DNA from: Cotesia glomerata
Lineage: Eukaryota; Arthropoda; Insecta; Hymenoptera; Braconidae
Direction of reading: 5' to 3'
Assembly: GCF_020080835.1 (NCBI RefSeq)
Contig: NC_058162.1
Location: 26,436,758 to 26,500,757 of the forward strand
DNA length: 64,000 nucleotides
In this document: positions 25,278 through 36,602 of the stretch, one piece after another
How the letters are laid out: every line of letters starts with the position of its first letter
Numbering within the stretch: the stretch's first letter is position 1
The notes under the pieces: generated by a model
The model's database searches: none
Told to the model about the DNA's origin: nothing
The model's input: only the letters and a program-made list of their open reading frames with translations
Translations under genes and position numbers: made by a program

Positions 25278-26074
25278 TTATTCAATTATTGATTGAATTA
25301 TTAAAAAAATAAATAATTTTTATTGAAAAGTTCTTTTAGATAACTTTTTTTGAAAAAATTTTTTTCCTACTTAAATATAGAGACGGCAATAAATAAATCT
25401 ATCGTATCTGTAGTCTTGCAAAACTTAAAAATCCTCTTAGATTGCGATTAGAAATAAGAAATAAAAACGTCCGATAAGAATTCTGTAAAAGATAAATTTC
25501 AAAGGTAGTCCGATGAGAGAGTCGAAGATTAAGAGAATTAATTATAATGATTCAGTTTTAGAAATTAAATATAGAGGATAAGAAATATTTATATTTGTAT
25601 TGAAATAATGCAATGTTTAATTGAAGATTAACGCAAAATTAGTAATAAGCCGTCGCCTTTGGAAAGTGTGTGTGATAAAGATACCAAGCCGGAGGCAGGG
25701 CGCCTCGGGTATTAAGAAACGACATTAGATTATAATTTATATTAAAATCTGGGCGAGGAGATAAAGAGAAAGGGTTTACTTTCGCGACACAAAATAAGAC
25801 CCTTTTAACCAGTCGCGTAAATACCTCAGATTTCTTGTTCTTGCTCGATCCCTAAACTTTGCTTTTATGTTGGATAAACAATATCAATAACCGGCGAATG
25901 TTTACTTGGAAAAATTTTTCGAATTGAAGTTTTTTTTTAATACCAAAAATATTTTTCAATAAATTTAGCTTTAAGAAACTTAATTATATAGAATAATATA
26001 ATTTATAAAATAGTAATTGATAATAATAATAATCATAATAATAATATTATAAAATTATAATATGGAAAATAATA
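25278..26074. other. Unassigned AT-rich spacer
   Basis: Contains an AAT-rich tract at about 26020-26050. GC-richer between 25650 and 25710. No gene or repeat terminus recognised. Confidence 0.4.
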
Positions 26075-26770
26075 TAAGAGAAATTTAAGCTTCAAGGATT
26101 TACAGAAGAATATATCTTAATAAGCAAATTGAAAGGAACAGTATTTAACATTTTAGTTTAGATTTTAGATAATTTTAGTTCAAAAAATTTTATCAACAGT
26201 AAATAGTGTCTGATTTAGCAGATAGGTGGCGAAAGTAGCCCAAAGTTTTTCGCTTACAGACCCTTAGGCCGAGGAATTAACTACCATCAACAAAAGTTAG
26301 ATTCCTCGACTTGTTCCACTTGTTCGACATCTCCAAACATAATAAACACCTCCGCTTCATGCTAACACATTTATTAATTGTTAATAACGTTTTGTTTTAG
26401 TATTTTAAGGTCTGAATAGTCGGGAACTTTAAAATAAATCCAGAGGTTACTTTATTAAAGCGTTAGTCTCTTTATAAACTGACATATAATTTTAAGAGTG
26501 GAGTTGCGGGTTGCCAAATAAATAATTATTTGGTGAGAAATTGGAAGAAAGTTGTAGCAAGAATAATAATAATACTTGGAATAATATGTGTCTTGGTTAA
26601 GGTAAATATATTGTTAGTAAATTCAAATTAAATTGCAATTCTAATTCCAAATTCAAATTTTCAACAAAAAAATTTGAGAATAATTTCACGGGAGAAACAA
26701 AAAAATTTAAGCTTCAAGGATTTATAGAAAAAAATAGTGTCTTAAGCGTGCAGCAACAGTAATTTCAATT

Positions 26771-27257
26771 CACTGAGAGAAAAGTTCATAGTTAACTGAA
26801 TTATAACATCAAAATTATGAAAATATAGTTTTCTGAACTTTTTTTTTTGTAGTTACTCAAACTATGCATTAGTTTAAGTAACTATTGATAAATAATTATA
26901 TCGACTATATTTTAATAAATATGTTTTTGTTATCGTGTTAAACAAAAAGTTATTAGGTGACTGAAAGGTTTTTACGGACGACGTTTCAGATAGCTAAACT
27001 GGAAGAGCCATTAGTGCGTAACCAAAAGATCCGAGTTCGATTCCCGGTCCGAGCTATCCGAATTATTTTTTCTGTTTTCTGAGTTAAAGTTAATCAAGAT
27101 GGCTATTAAGCTGATATTTAACTGAAAATAGTTTAAGTAACTATCTATTGGGGTTCAATATAATAAATAATGTTAGGTACAAGAACTGCAATTAAATAAT
27201 GGTGATGCTATTTAACTAGATTTTCCTAGTTCAGTTGACCATATTTTTCTCTCAGTG
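26771..27257. mobile_element. TA-flanked TIR element with tRNA-like sequence, copy 2
   Basis: Ends CACTGAGAGAAAAG and TTTTTCTCTCAGTG. It interrupts an R5 unit. The uninterrupted unit at about 50505-50520 reads GAATACTATTGAAATTAC (minus-strand CAATAGTATTC), whereas here CAATT precedes and TAGTATTC follows the element. This fits a TA target duplication with one substitution. Confidence 0.78.
26983..27061 (+). pseudogene. tRNA-like sequence, second copy
   Basis: Same A-box-like and B-box-like segments as 14640-14717. The 3' acceptor strand is GTCCGAGC instead of GTCCAAGC. The outer pairing TCAGATAGCT with AGCTATCCGA is 9 of 10. The anticodon region differs by one base (CCATTAG versus CCCTTAG). 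Confidence 0.58.
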
Positions 27258-27795
27258 TAGTATTCATCATTTTAGTTTAGATTTTAGATAATTTTAGTTC
27301 AAAAAATTTTATCAACAGTAAATAGTGTCTGATTTAGCAGATAGGTGGCGAAAGTAGCCCAAAGTTTTTCGCTTACAGACCCTTAGGCCGAGGAATTAAC
27401 TACCATCAACAAAAGTTAGATTCCTCGACTTGTTCCACTTGTTCGACATCTCCAAACATAATAAACACCTCCGCTTCATGCTAACACATTTATTAATTGT
27501 TAATAACGTTTTGTTTTAGTATTTTAAGGTCTGAATAGTCGGGAATTTTAAAATAAATCCAGAGGTTACTTTATTAAAGCGTTAGTCTCTTTATAAACTG
27601 ACATATAATTTTAAGAGTAGAGTTGCGAGTTGCCAAATAAATAATTATTTGGTGAGAAATTGGAAGAAAATTGTAGCACAAATAATAATAATACTTGGAA
27701 TAATATATGTCTTGCTTAAGGTAAATATGTTGTTAGTAAAAATTAAATTGCAATTCTAGAATTCAAATTTTCATATTTTTGAAAAGATACTCTTC

Positions 27796-29077
27796 AAGAA
27801 AATTTTTTTCTAATTAAAAAAAAATAAAATAATCCAGTCCTTTGTTCTACTATTTACCCTCGTAGAAATTCTCCAGCTCCCGTATTTACGCACAAATATA
27901 CGCGTGTACGGGTGTCCCACGTGTTTGTCTTCTTATATCTCAGCAACTCGCGTATTTTCCGAGTCTTGCCCAAAGCAAACTCACCCTCATCATCTCCACA
28001 TTCCACTCACTGAAATCGAATCCATATTTTCTAACTTCATTCTTTCGTTCTAACAATAATTGTCCAATCAATTGAACAATTACATTTTGCAGCGCAAAAA
28101 AGTGAGATTCTTTTTAAAGAGCAAAAAAAAACTTAAACTTTGAACTAACTTTTTTTTTCACTTCTTCCCCCTGCTATTAACATACTTTTACATTTTTTGT
28201 GGTATTATAGGTATCTATATTTATACCTATGTCTCGGTTTCCATAAATTACAACTATATCTTCTAAATTAAGGGCTTCATCAGGACTTTATGAATTCAGA
28301 CGTGGACAAAAAAAGTTTAAAAAACTTTTTTTCTCTCTTTGTGCTGTTTTTCGGTCGGAATCGTTCAGCTTTTTTTTCTTTCTTTTTGGAGACGCAGTCT
28401 ACACTTTGATGAACAAAAAGTTGGCCAACGGTGATGCCTATAGTGTCTTATAGTAGGCGTGGACAGAACACGGATTTAAGTAGCGAATAAGTTTTGACGC
28501 ATGCGTTGTTTAATTTAATTTTATAGTGGAAAATTTTGTGCAAAATTAAATAAAAAAAATTGTTATTTAAACATCTACAATTAAGAAAATTGTAAAAAAT
28601 TTTTGATAATTTTTCTAACATAAGAAATAAATTTAAAAGTAAAACTTCCCACGGTAAATAGCAATAAAATCTCTCTAGCACTAAATCAATAATCAATTAA
28701 TAAGCCCTGAATGAAAGAAACCCGCTCGGGACACTTTATTACATGTTTACGCGTTAAAAATGATTGATGCAAATGGATCGCAATAAACACGAGCTCCGGT
28801 GGCTTTTAACAAACAAACCGATAGTAATAATTCTCAACACCAGGGCATGTTAATCAAAGTCGTTAAATTAACACCCGCGGACTATTTGCCGATTAATTCG
28901 TTATCGGTTATTAAATGTCGTTGCAGATTACGGTGCTTAGCACCTTTGCCGCTACAAAAGTATCACAAAAAAAGAACGAAGAAATACAAGAAGGCAACTA
29001 AGAATTTTAATACTATTTTTTAATAATTTTATATTAAACGAAGATGAGAAAAATATTATCGATAGACTACAAAAAAT
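27796..29077. other. Unassigned sequence
   Basis: Mixed composition with T-runs near 28150 and 28370. Frames at 28448-28696 and 28799-29023 have no recognisable domain. Nothing called. Confidence 0.4.
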
Positions 29078-29552
29078 AATTTTAATAAGTTAATTACAAG
29101 AAATTATATTTTAAAGCTCGTTTAAATTTTCCCGCGGATTTTTTTTTCATACGAATTCAACGCCCTCTTTTGTTCCGATTGTGAATCACAAAAAAACCAA
29201 TTAAAGTCTGTATTAGCGGCCAGCGAGCGAAGCAATTGAGTATAGTATCAGCTGTCTTCAAGCTGTGTTTACAAATAAATTTTTCTATATGGCTGCTCAA
29301 AGGACAGAAAGTTTCTCCAACTGCCAGCCGAAAAAAATTAGTTATTATTAAACAAAACAATATTAAGCTGCAATTTTCAATACGAAACTTCTTATTAGTC
29401 TAATGAAAAGATTAAAAAATAAATTAAGTTGAAAAATTGATTTTTTCAAAAGTTATCGTGTTTGTCCCTATAAAAATTTTAAAATCTACTCTAAGCCATT
29501 AAAACTACTTTTTTGTGTTAAAATAGCAAGTAATCCATTAAAAAAATAATTT
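29078..29552 (+). repeat. CCCGCGG repeat R4, copy 3
   Basis: Same orientation as 10061-10555 and immediately followed by another copy, giving a head-to-tail pair with a period of about 480 bp. Confidence 0.82.
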
Positions 29553-30045
29553 TGATAAGTTAACTATAAGAAATTTTACATACAATTATATTTTGAAGCT
29601 CGTTTAAATTTTCCCGCGGGATTTTTTTCATACGAATTCAACGCACTCTTTCGTTCTAATTATGAATCACAAAAAAAACCTATTAAAGACTGTATTAGCG
29701 GCCAGCAAGCGAAGCAATTGAGTATAGTATCAGCTGTCTTCAAGCTGTGTTAACAAATAAATTTTTCTATATGGCTGCTCAAAGGACAGAAAGTTTCTCC
29801 AACTGCCAGCCGAAAAAAATTAATTATAATTAAAAAAAACAATATCAAGCTGCAATTTTCAATACGAAACTTCTTATTAGTCTAATGAAAAGATTAAAAA
29901 ATAAATTGAATTGAAAAATTGATTTTTTCAAAAGTTATCGTGTTTGTCCCTCTATAAAAATTTGAAAATCTACACTAAGCTATTAAAACCACTTTTTTAT
30001 AATAAAATAACAATTAATCGATTTAAAAAAAATTTTTTACACACT
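29553..30045 (+). repeat. CCCGCGG repeat R4, copy 4
   Basis: Direct tandem copy of 29078-29552. Shares GAGTATAGTATCAGCTGTCT and the A-rich end near AACAATTAATCGATTTAAAA. Confidence 0.82.
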
Positions 30046-31334
30046 TGGTCATAAATTATTAATAGATATCTATACTAAAATTGCGTTTGATTAATTTTAT
30101 CGAAAAATAAAGCGTCAACAATTATAAATCCACTATAACTAAAAAATTTATCACAAACTTACTCAGCAGATTGGTTTTTAAAATAAAAAAAGTTTTGATC
30201 ACAGCACCAATAAATGTAATTGGAAAACTAACGATTTTCCGTAGAATAATAAATTACCCTGGGATGATAATCTGGTGAATAAATAAAACTAAAACACCAC
30301 AAAACGACCCAACTATCTATGGGAGCTTCATAATCAGGAATTTTCCATTATCCGTTTGTTTGGCAAACGTTTGACCCAAGATTAACGCTCGGAATCCCCT
30401 AATCTACTTACATTACATAAATTTGCCTATTAATTAATTGATTCCTCCCGAAATAACCGACGAAAGTTTATCTAAAATTAAAAATTATGTGACTAGAAAA
30501 AAAAAGGAACGTCGAAAAATAAATGGAGTAATTTTCCGGTGGATTGTTGGCAGCAAAACTAGTAACTGGTGTGATGTTCGTCTAGTTTTGCGTACCACCG
30601 GATAACAAATGCAATATGTTCGGACAAAAAGGAGGAGAAAAAAAAACGGTGGGGTACATAAAAATAATCGAGCTCCGTTGGCGCATTGAACGTCCAAAAA
30701 ATGTATTTTTCTCTACAATAGGCGAGTATATATATCTTTACAGGTCGTGTTTGTGAGTACTCGCCCTCACCATGTCCGTTTAGTTCGCGAAAACCTCTCA
30801 AATACCTCAACTCGTGTTATACAATATAGGGTACGTAGTATGCACGATGCCGGACTAGCTCTTTCAGATGGAGCTACAGTAGTAGTATTGTGCGAAAACG
30901 CGGCCTCAAATGAAACCGAACAGCTCGGAGCAATTTTTTTCGGTTATCCAGTTTATTAGTTTCATTCAGAAGACTCGACGAGAGCTACTCACAGTACGGC
31001 TCACGGTTATAAACTCTTCCTACGTATATTCACTCTGTCTATTGTTCCGTACCGAGCATGCAGTTTTCATTTTTACACGAGCTATTTCCTCCACCGAGAA
31101 TTTATATATCTTTACTTCACATTATAGAACCCCTTTTGTTTTGCTTTTGTTTTTGTTTAATTACTTTTTTGCATTTTTAAATATCGCTCATTAGACAAAG
31201 GCTTTCAGGTAATCAATATCGTTATTGTTAATTAACAATGAGTTTCATAACTAACTCCTTTTTCATGGTTATAACGCAGTTATTATAGGAAGTATAATTG
31301 GAGTAAAATATATTTAATTATTTTCTTGAGAAAA
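30046..31334. other. Unassigned sequence with a weak exon-like frame
   Basis: About 30741-30959 is an open frame following a possible acceptor (TCTTTACAG). It encodes a mixed-composition stretch ending ATVVVLCENAASNETEQLG...PVY and a stop. I recognise no family. The frame has no ATG near its start, so it would have to be an internal or last exon. Not called as a gene. Confidence 0.3.
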
Positions 31335-33075
31335 AAATTTTTTTATGGTCATTTATGGCCATATATAATATATATGGCCATAAATGACTTTTGTAAATCA
31401 TATATTTTTATGTCAGACTATACTAAGCCATATGTAGCTATAAAGGGCCATATGGCTATATAGCTATGGCTATATATAGATATGTACATATATTTCCATA
31501 TATATAGGGCAATATTGACATATAAAGGCATTGCCATATGTATGGCAATATAATGCCATATTTAAGCATTGTTATATATGGCAATATACTGTCACATAGA
31601 CCTATGACAATATATTGCCATCTATATGGCAATATATTACTGAATTTAGGTATTGCCGCATATACATACTGCCATATTGAGATATGGCAATATATTGCCA
31701 TTTTTAAATATCGCAATATATTGCCATATTTACATATTACTATATATAGCTATGGTCATATATTGCCATATTTAGATACTGCCATACATAGATATTGCCA
31801 TAGATAGCTATATAGATATGGCCATATATAGCTATTTATAGGTGTTGCCATAGATAGATATCACCGAATATATAGGTTTATTTATAGTTATTGCCATAAA
31901 TAGCAATGTATAGCTATATACATATATTGCCATATATATGACAATATTATCATATACATATATTGCCATATATATGACAATATTATCATATATGGGTATT
32001 GCCATATATATGACAATATTATTATATATGGGTATTGCCATATATATGGCAATATAATCCCATATTTAGGCAATGATATATATGGCAATATACTGCCATA
32101 TTTATGTATTGCCACATATAACTATGATAATATATTGCCATGTATATGGCAATATATTGCAATATTAAGGTATTGCCGCATATACTTATCGCTATACATT
32201 GCCATATTTAGATATGGAAATATATTGCCATATATAGATATTGCCATACACAGAAATGTATAGCTAGGGCCATATATAACTATGGCTATATATAGATATG
32301 TACATATATTTCCATATATATATATATGGCAATATTGACATATAAGGGTATTGCCATATGTATGGCAATATAATGCCATATTTAAGCATTGTTATATATG
32401 GCAATATACTGTCACATATACCTATGACAATATATTGCCATCTACATGGCAATATATTGCCATATTTACATATTACTATGTATAGCTATGGTCATATATT
32501 CCTATATTTAGATACTGCCATATATAGATATTGCCATGTATAGCAAGTATAGCTAGGGCCATATATAGCTATGGCCATATATGGACTCTGTTATGCAACA
32601 GTGTATTAAGTACATAGGATTTCCATAGCACTTAACACATTAATGCATAACAGTGTCCATATAACTATGTACATATATTGTCATATACATGGCAATATTG
32701 ACATATATGGGTATTGCCATATATATGGCACTATAATGCCATATTTAGGCATTGTTATATAAGGCAATATATTGCCATATTTATGTATTGACACATATAC
32801 CTATGACAATTTATTGCCACATATATCTATTGCTATACATTGCCATATTTAGATATGGCAATATATTGACATATTTAGATATTGCCATATATTACCCTAT
32901 TTAGATATTACCATACATAGATATTGCCATATATAGCTATATTATGCTACATATTTTTAAATCAGCTTAAATATAGCTATAGTTAGACACATATGACTAT
33001 ATCAAGCCATATCTGGCTATTTTACGCAATATATGGCAATAATGAGCCATATATGACTTACATTTGGATATATAT
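31335..33075. repeat. Self-complementary ATTGCCATAT satellite, ~1.7 kb
   Basis: Irregular repeats of about 20-24 bp built from ATATGGCAAT and its complement ATTGCCATAT, with TAGCTATGGCCATATA variants. Because both orientations alternate, frames open on both strands (Ile/Tyr/Pro/Gln repeats) and are artefacts. A block at about 31495-31630 recurs at about 32310-32450, with an offset of 820 bp, giving a higher-order period. A third diverged block begins near 32670. Confidence 0.9.
32581..32660. mobile_element. 80-bp hairpin element inserted in the satellite
   Basis: Begins ATGGACTCTGTTATGCA and ends TGCATAACAGTGTCCAT. The inner arms GTATTAAGTAC and GCACTTAACAC also pair. Unlike its surroundings it contains no ATTGCCATAT units. 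It sits between CATAT and ATAACT of the array. Best read as a tiny MITE. Confidence 0.65.
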
Positions 33076-34850
33076 TTTTTTTTAAATCAAGTAATTTTTC
33101 CTACTACGATCAACTAAAAATGACATGGCCATAAATTAAATTAATGCAAATAAGTAGTGAGAATAAATAAAGATTTGGAAAATAACATATGAGTGGCATT
33201 TGAGTACAACCGTTGAGATTGCAATAGGGACTTTGTCACCGTATATATATAGATCACCACATTTATAGAGCAATATATATAAATATGAAGGTACAAGATG
33301 CAAGAGAGAGCAAGTCGTGATTACAGCGCCTTGTATTCAAATGGTCAGCCCGAGCCACACCAATCACACGGTCTGTCCCGGTAGTATGGCACCCTCGATA
33401 CCCTCGTCTAACACCACCGGGACTGGATGCGACGCTTCTATACCTCTATATATATGTACCTACACTACACCTTTTCTATCCTCATGTACAATGACCAGTG
33501 CTCGAGCTTCAAGTCTGACTTTGTACTGACGCCTTCCACTTGACGGCTTCATACAACATACAATATACAATACAATATACAATATATACAATATACAATA
33601 TACATTTATATGTATAAGTATAAGTATGTATGGTTGTACCACACTGGGAAAAGCTCTTGGCCATTTTACCTCTTCTCAATCTAAACTCGGTCTACTACTC
33701 AAGTTTAGGGATAATATACCTTCGATAATCCAATTTTCTTGTCATCTGCAAAATTCAAATTTTGATCACTCGAAAAATTTTTATCTAAAATTATTACCTA
33801 AAATATAAATTACTTTTTTTAATCAGAATTAAATTTTATAAATAAAAAAAAAGTTAGATTTTCATGACACGTCTTGATAAATTGATAAAAATTCAACGAG
33901 CCTATTGAGACAAGTAAGACGTATGATAAAAGAAAAAAAAAACACCCTTTGGACACCTAAATCGTGGATAAGATTTATTGGACGCTAAAATGTCTGAGAT
34001 ACATGAATTTAAAAAGCCGAGTTCGACGGCAGTGTTAAAGAGACCGATAAACCACAGTGACGACCCTCGGGAGCATTTAAATATTTATTAATCGTAAACG
34101 ACAACACTCCTCTTATATTTCGATATTAAATTTCCGATAAATATTACTTTATTCTCAATAAGAATTTTATTGCAGGTAATTAAATTATATTAAATTTATT
34201 TCTAAATGGCCTAGTATGCTTATATAAAGCTTAGTATCATTATTTATAATTTTTTTTTTAAAGGTAGTCTTGAAGATCTCTACTAGAGGGCGCATAGTTC
34301 CTGAATTTTCTCTTTTTTAGAAAATTAAATCAAAATATAACTTTTTTTCCGTCAAAATTGCTTTGATAACAGAATTTGTCGTTTAAAATTGAAAGGAGCC
34401 AGCGCGCATGCGCCGGAACTGTTCCAGCTCATGCGCAGATCAATATTTGCGTTATAATGCTACTAACCTTTAATTTTCTTAGAATTTGGAGTTATTATAG
34501 TAATTTTTTTACTATTTTTAAACTAGGTAACTTATATTTTATCTGATTGTTTATTTTTCTTAGATTAAAATACTTAATAACGTTAATTAAAGATATTAAT
34601 AGCTTGTTCCAAGAATTTTAACAAGTTCTTTACTATTTTTTATTTTTTATTTTAATAAAAATAAATGTAAAATGTTTTTTAAACAATTTTTTATCTTTTC
34701 AGGCTTTTTAATATTTTTTATAAAAAAAAAAATTTTTTTTGAACCAAAAAAATAAACTTCTTAAATTTTTAATTTTAATAAATAATAAACAATATTTATC
34801 TTAAATTAATTTTATTAATAATTTTTTATCAATTAAATATTATAAATATC
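33076..34850. other. Unassigned; ACAATATAC microsatellite and one CpG palindrome
   Basis: An ACAATATAC-type repeat lies at about 33552-33606. GC-richer DNA occurs at 33310-33540. GCGCATGCGC, a perfect match to the NRF-1 consensus, lies at 34404-34413, with a second ATGCGCA near 34430. No gene seen. Confidence 0.4.
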
Positions 34851-35157
34851 CCCATGAAAAAAAATCTATAAAAAATATATAAATATATAGTAAATATATT
34901 TTTAATAACAAACTTTGGAACGATTTTTATATATATTTTAGATACATTCAAGATATATTTTAGAATACATAGCTAAAAATATAAATAAAATATATCTAAA
35001 ATATATTTGAAAAATATAAAAAATATCCGAAAATCAGCCAAAAGTTAGTTATTAAAAATATATTCACTATACATAATTTATATATTTTTTTATAGATTTG
35101 TAATATATTAAAAATATATTTTTTATGTATTTCAACATATATTTTTTTTCATGGAGG
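34851..35157. mobile_element. Fold-back element, CCATGAAAAAAAAT ends
   Basis: The left end CCCCATGAAAAAAAATCTAT faces ATATTTTTTTTCATGG at the right. Further in, AAATATATTTTTAATAAC pairs with GTTATTAAAAATATATT. The ~305 bp is AT-only in its centre. A MITE-like palindrome without coding capacity. Confidence 0.55.
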
Positions 35158-36230
35158 TAAAATCATAAAAATTTATCAAAAAAAAAAAGTGAAGAAATAA
35201 AAATTAATATAAAAAGCGAGTAATAGATTGGGGCAAAAATAAGGATGCTATAAAAACGTCTCATCGAGATCCGAAGCACGCGATCGTGTAGAAGAGTTAT
35301 TTGTTGAATGAGAAAGGATTTAGTGTGGAAAAAAAATAATAGAATAGTCCACGGGGACGACAAAGTCTATGTTACAATGATAATGTTACAATACGTATGT
35401 AAGGAGCGTTAGTGCTGTTCGAGTATGCAGCTAAGGTGTTTGCTATACTCCGACAAATAGAGCCTTGGCAAAAGAACCCAACTTATAGAAGATAGGAAGG
35501 TGCAAAAGAGTAAGAGATAAGATTTGAAGGTTGAGTTCCCTGATTTACTGAGGCAATCGCTCTTTATTTCTCTCCAGGCGGCCCTCCAACGTCGTCTTCG
35601 ATGGATATCGCCTTGTAATAGCCTTCCGTTACCTGAATATCCGTAAAGATAAATTTATCACTCCACGGATAGTTATATACTTGCTTCTAAGACCTTAGAC
35701 CTGATACACGGACAAATTTTTTTTAACTTGTAAATGTACAAGTGTTTGTTATTGTTATTATTTCACGGTCAGTTTAATTTGATTTGTGCTAATGAGAAAA
35801 CGCTTGTTGATTGCGATTAATTATATCACATAGGAACTATTGTGCTTGGTCAATTTAATTTCTTATCAAGTCGAGGTTTATATTTGCATTCACATGTCGT
35901 CTGTTGATGATTGAGTACTCATTTCACGGTTGATTTTTTCTATTAACGCTTTTAAATTTTTTTTTTTTTTTTTTTTATATGAATTGAAAGATAATAAAAA
36001 TTGTCTCATGAAATTTTGGGATTAAAATGACAGAATAATTATCTTTTTCAAATCATTAATGCAATTTAACTTTATTAAAAAGAAAATAAGACAAATTGTG
36101 TTTTCGATGTATTTATACGATAAAATAGGTTTTTTTACGATGAAAAAAAAATAACTTTATTTAAGAGAAAAAATTATAAAATTAAAAAAAATCATTTTAA
36201 ATAATTTAATTGTCTTGCATCAAGAATAAA
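35158..36230. other. Unassigned sequence; weak last-exon candidate
   Basis: A good acceptor-like tract TTTATTTCTCTCCAG precedes 35578, and a 39-codon frame runs to TAG at 35696-35698. The peptide gives no recognisable family. A long T-run is at about 35961-35977. No gene called. Confidence 0.3.
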
Positions 36231-36540
36231 AATCCGTACAAAAACAGTTTCACTGTAAAAAAATCGCGCCAAGTCCACGTTTATAAGACTATTAAGAAAA
36301 AAAAATTTTATTTCTTTACAAAAAGATATAAAATAAAAAATTAAAAAATCCAAGTAACCGATATGGTTGTATATGATTTTCGGAAATTAAAAAAAATTTT
36401 GTTGTAAATTTAAAAATTAAAAGAAACAATTTTGGAACGTATTTAGTGTGCGTGGTTACGAAATATTTCACTTTTTATGAAATTCCTAAAATCTATCTCC
36501 TAGGACTTTTAAAAAAAATTGAAGTACACAATGACGCACA
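36231..36540. mobile_element. Half copy of the TCCGAACAAAAACAG fold-back element
   Basis: Starts AAAATCCGTACAAAAACAG and follows one arm of 39148-39665 past GGAACGTATTTAGTGTGCG. It then crosses the loop and stops at AATGACGCACA, where the returning arm should begin. A tRNA-arm hairpin takes over exactly there. Confidence 0.65.
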
Positions 36541-36602
36541 TCCATGAAAAATTAAATGGGGAGATCCAGGTTCGATTCCTGGCTTGGTTAATTTTTCATG
36601 GA
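36541..36602. other. 62-nt hairpin: 15-bp stem enclosing a tRNA T arm
   Basis: TCCATGAAAAATTAA (36541-36555) is the exact reverse complement of TTAATTTTTCATGGA (36588-36602). Between them, CCAGG-TTCGATT-CCTGG (36566-36582) is a perfect T-arm stem-loop including the B-box core. There is no A box or acceptor stem, so it is a tRNA 3'-half remnant inside an inverted repeat. Confidence 0.7.

Larger units (their letters stand above)
26075..27795 (+). repeat. ~633-bp tandem repeat array R5, two units
   Basis: Units share GATTTAGCAGATAGGTGGCG, TTAGGCCGAGGAATTAACTA and AGCGTTAGTCTCTTTATAAA. The spacing between equivalent sites (26460 and 27579) is 1119 bp, which becomes about 632 bp once the inserted 487-bp TIR element is removed. 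A partial unit end lies at 26075-26140. The same array with three units sits inverted at 49108-51180. Confidence 0.85.

Noticed and set aside
31456..32543. Several 60-90 codon frames rich in Ile/Tyr/Pro/Gln
   Set aside because: Translations of the ATTGCCATAT satellite on both strands.
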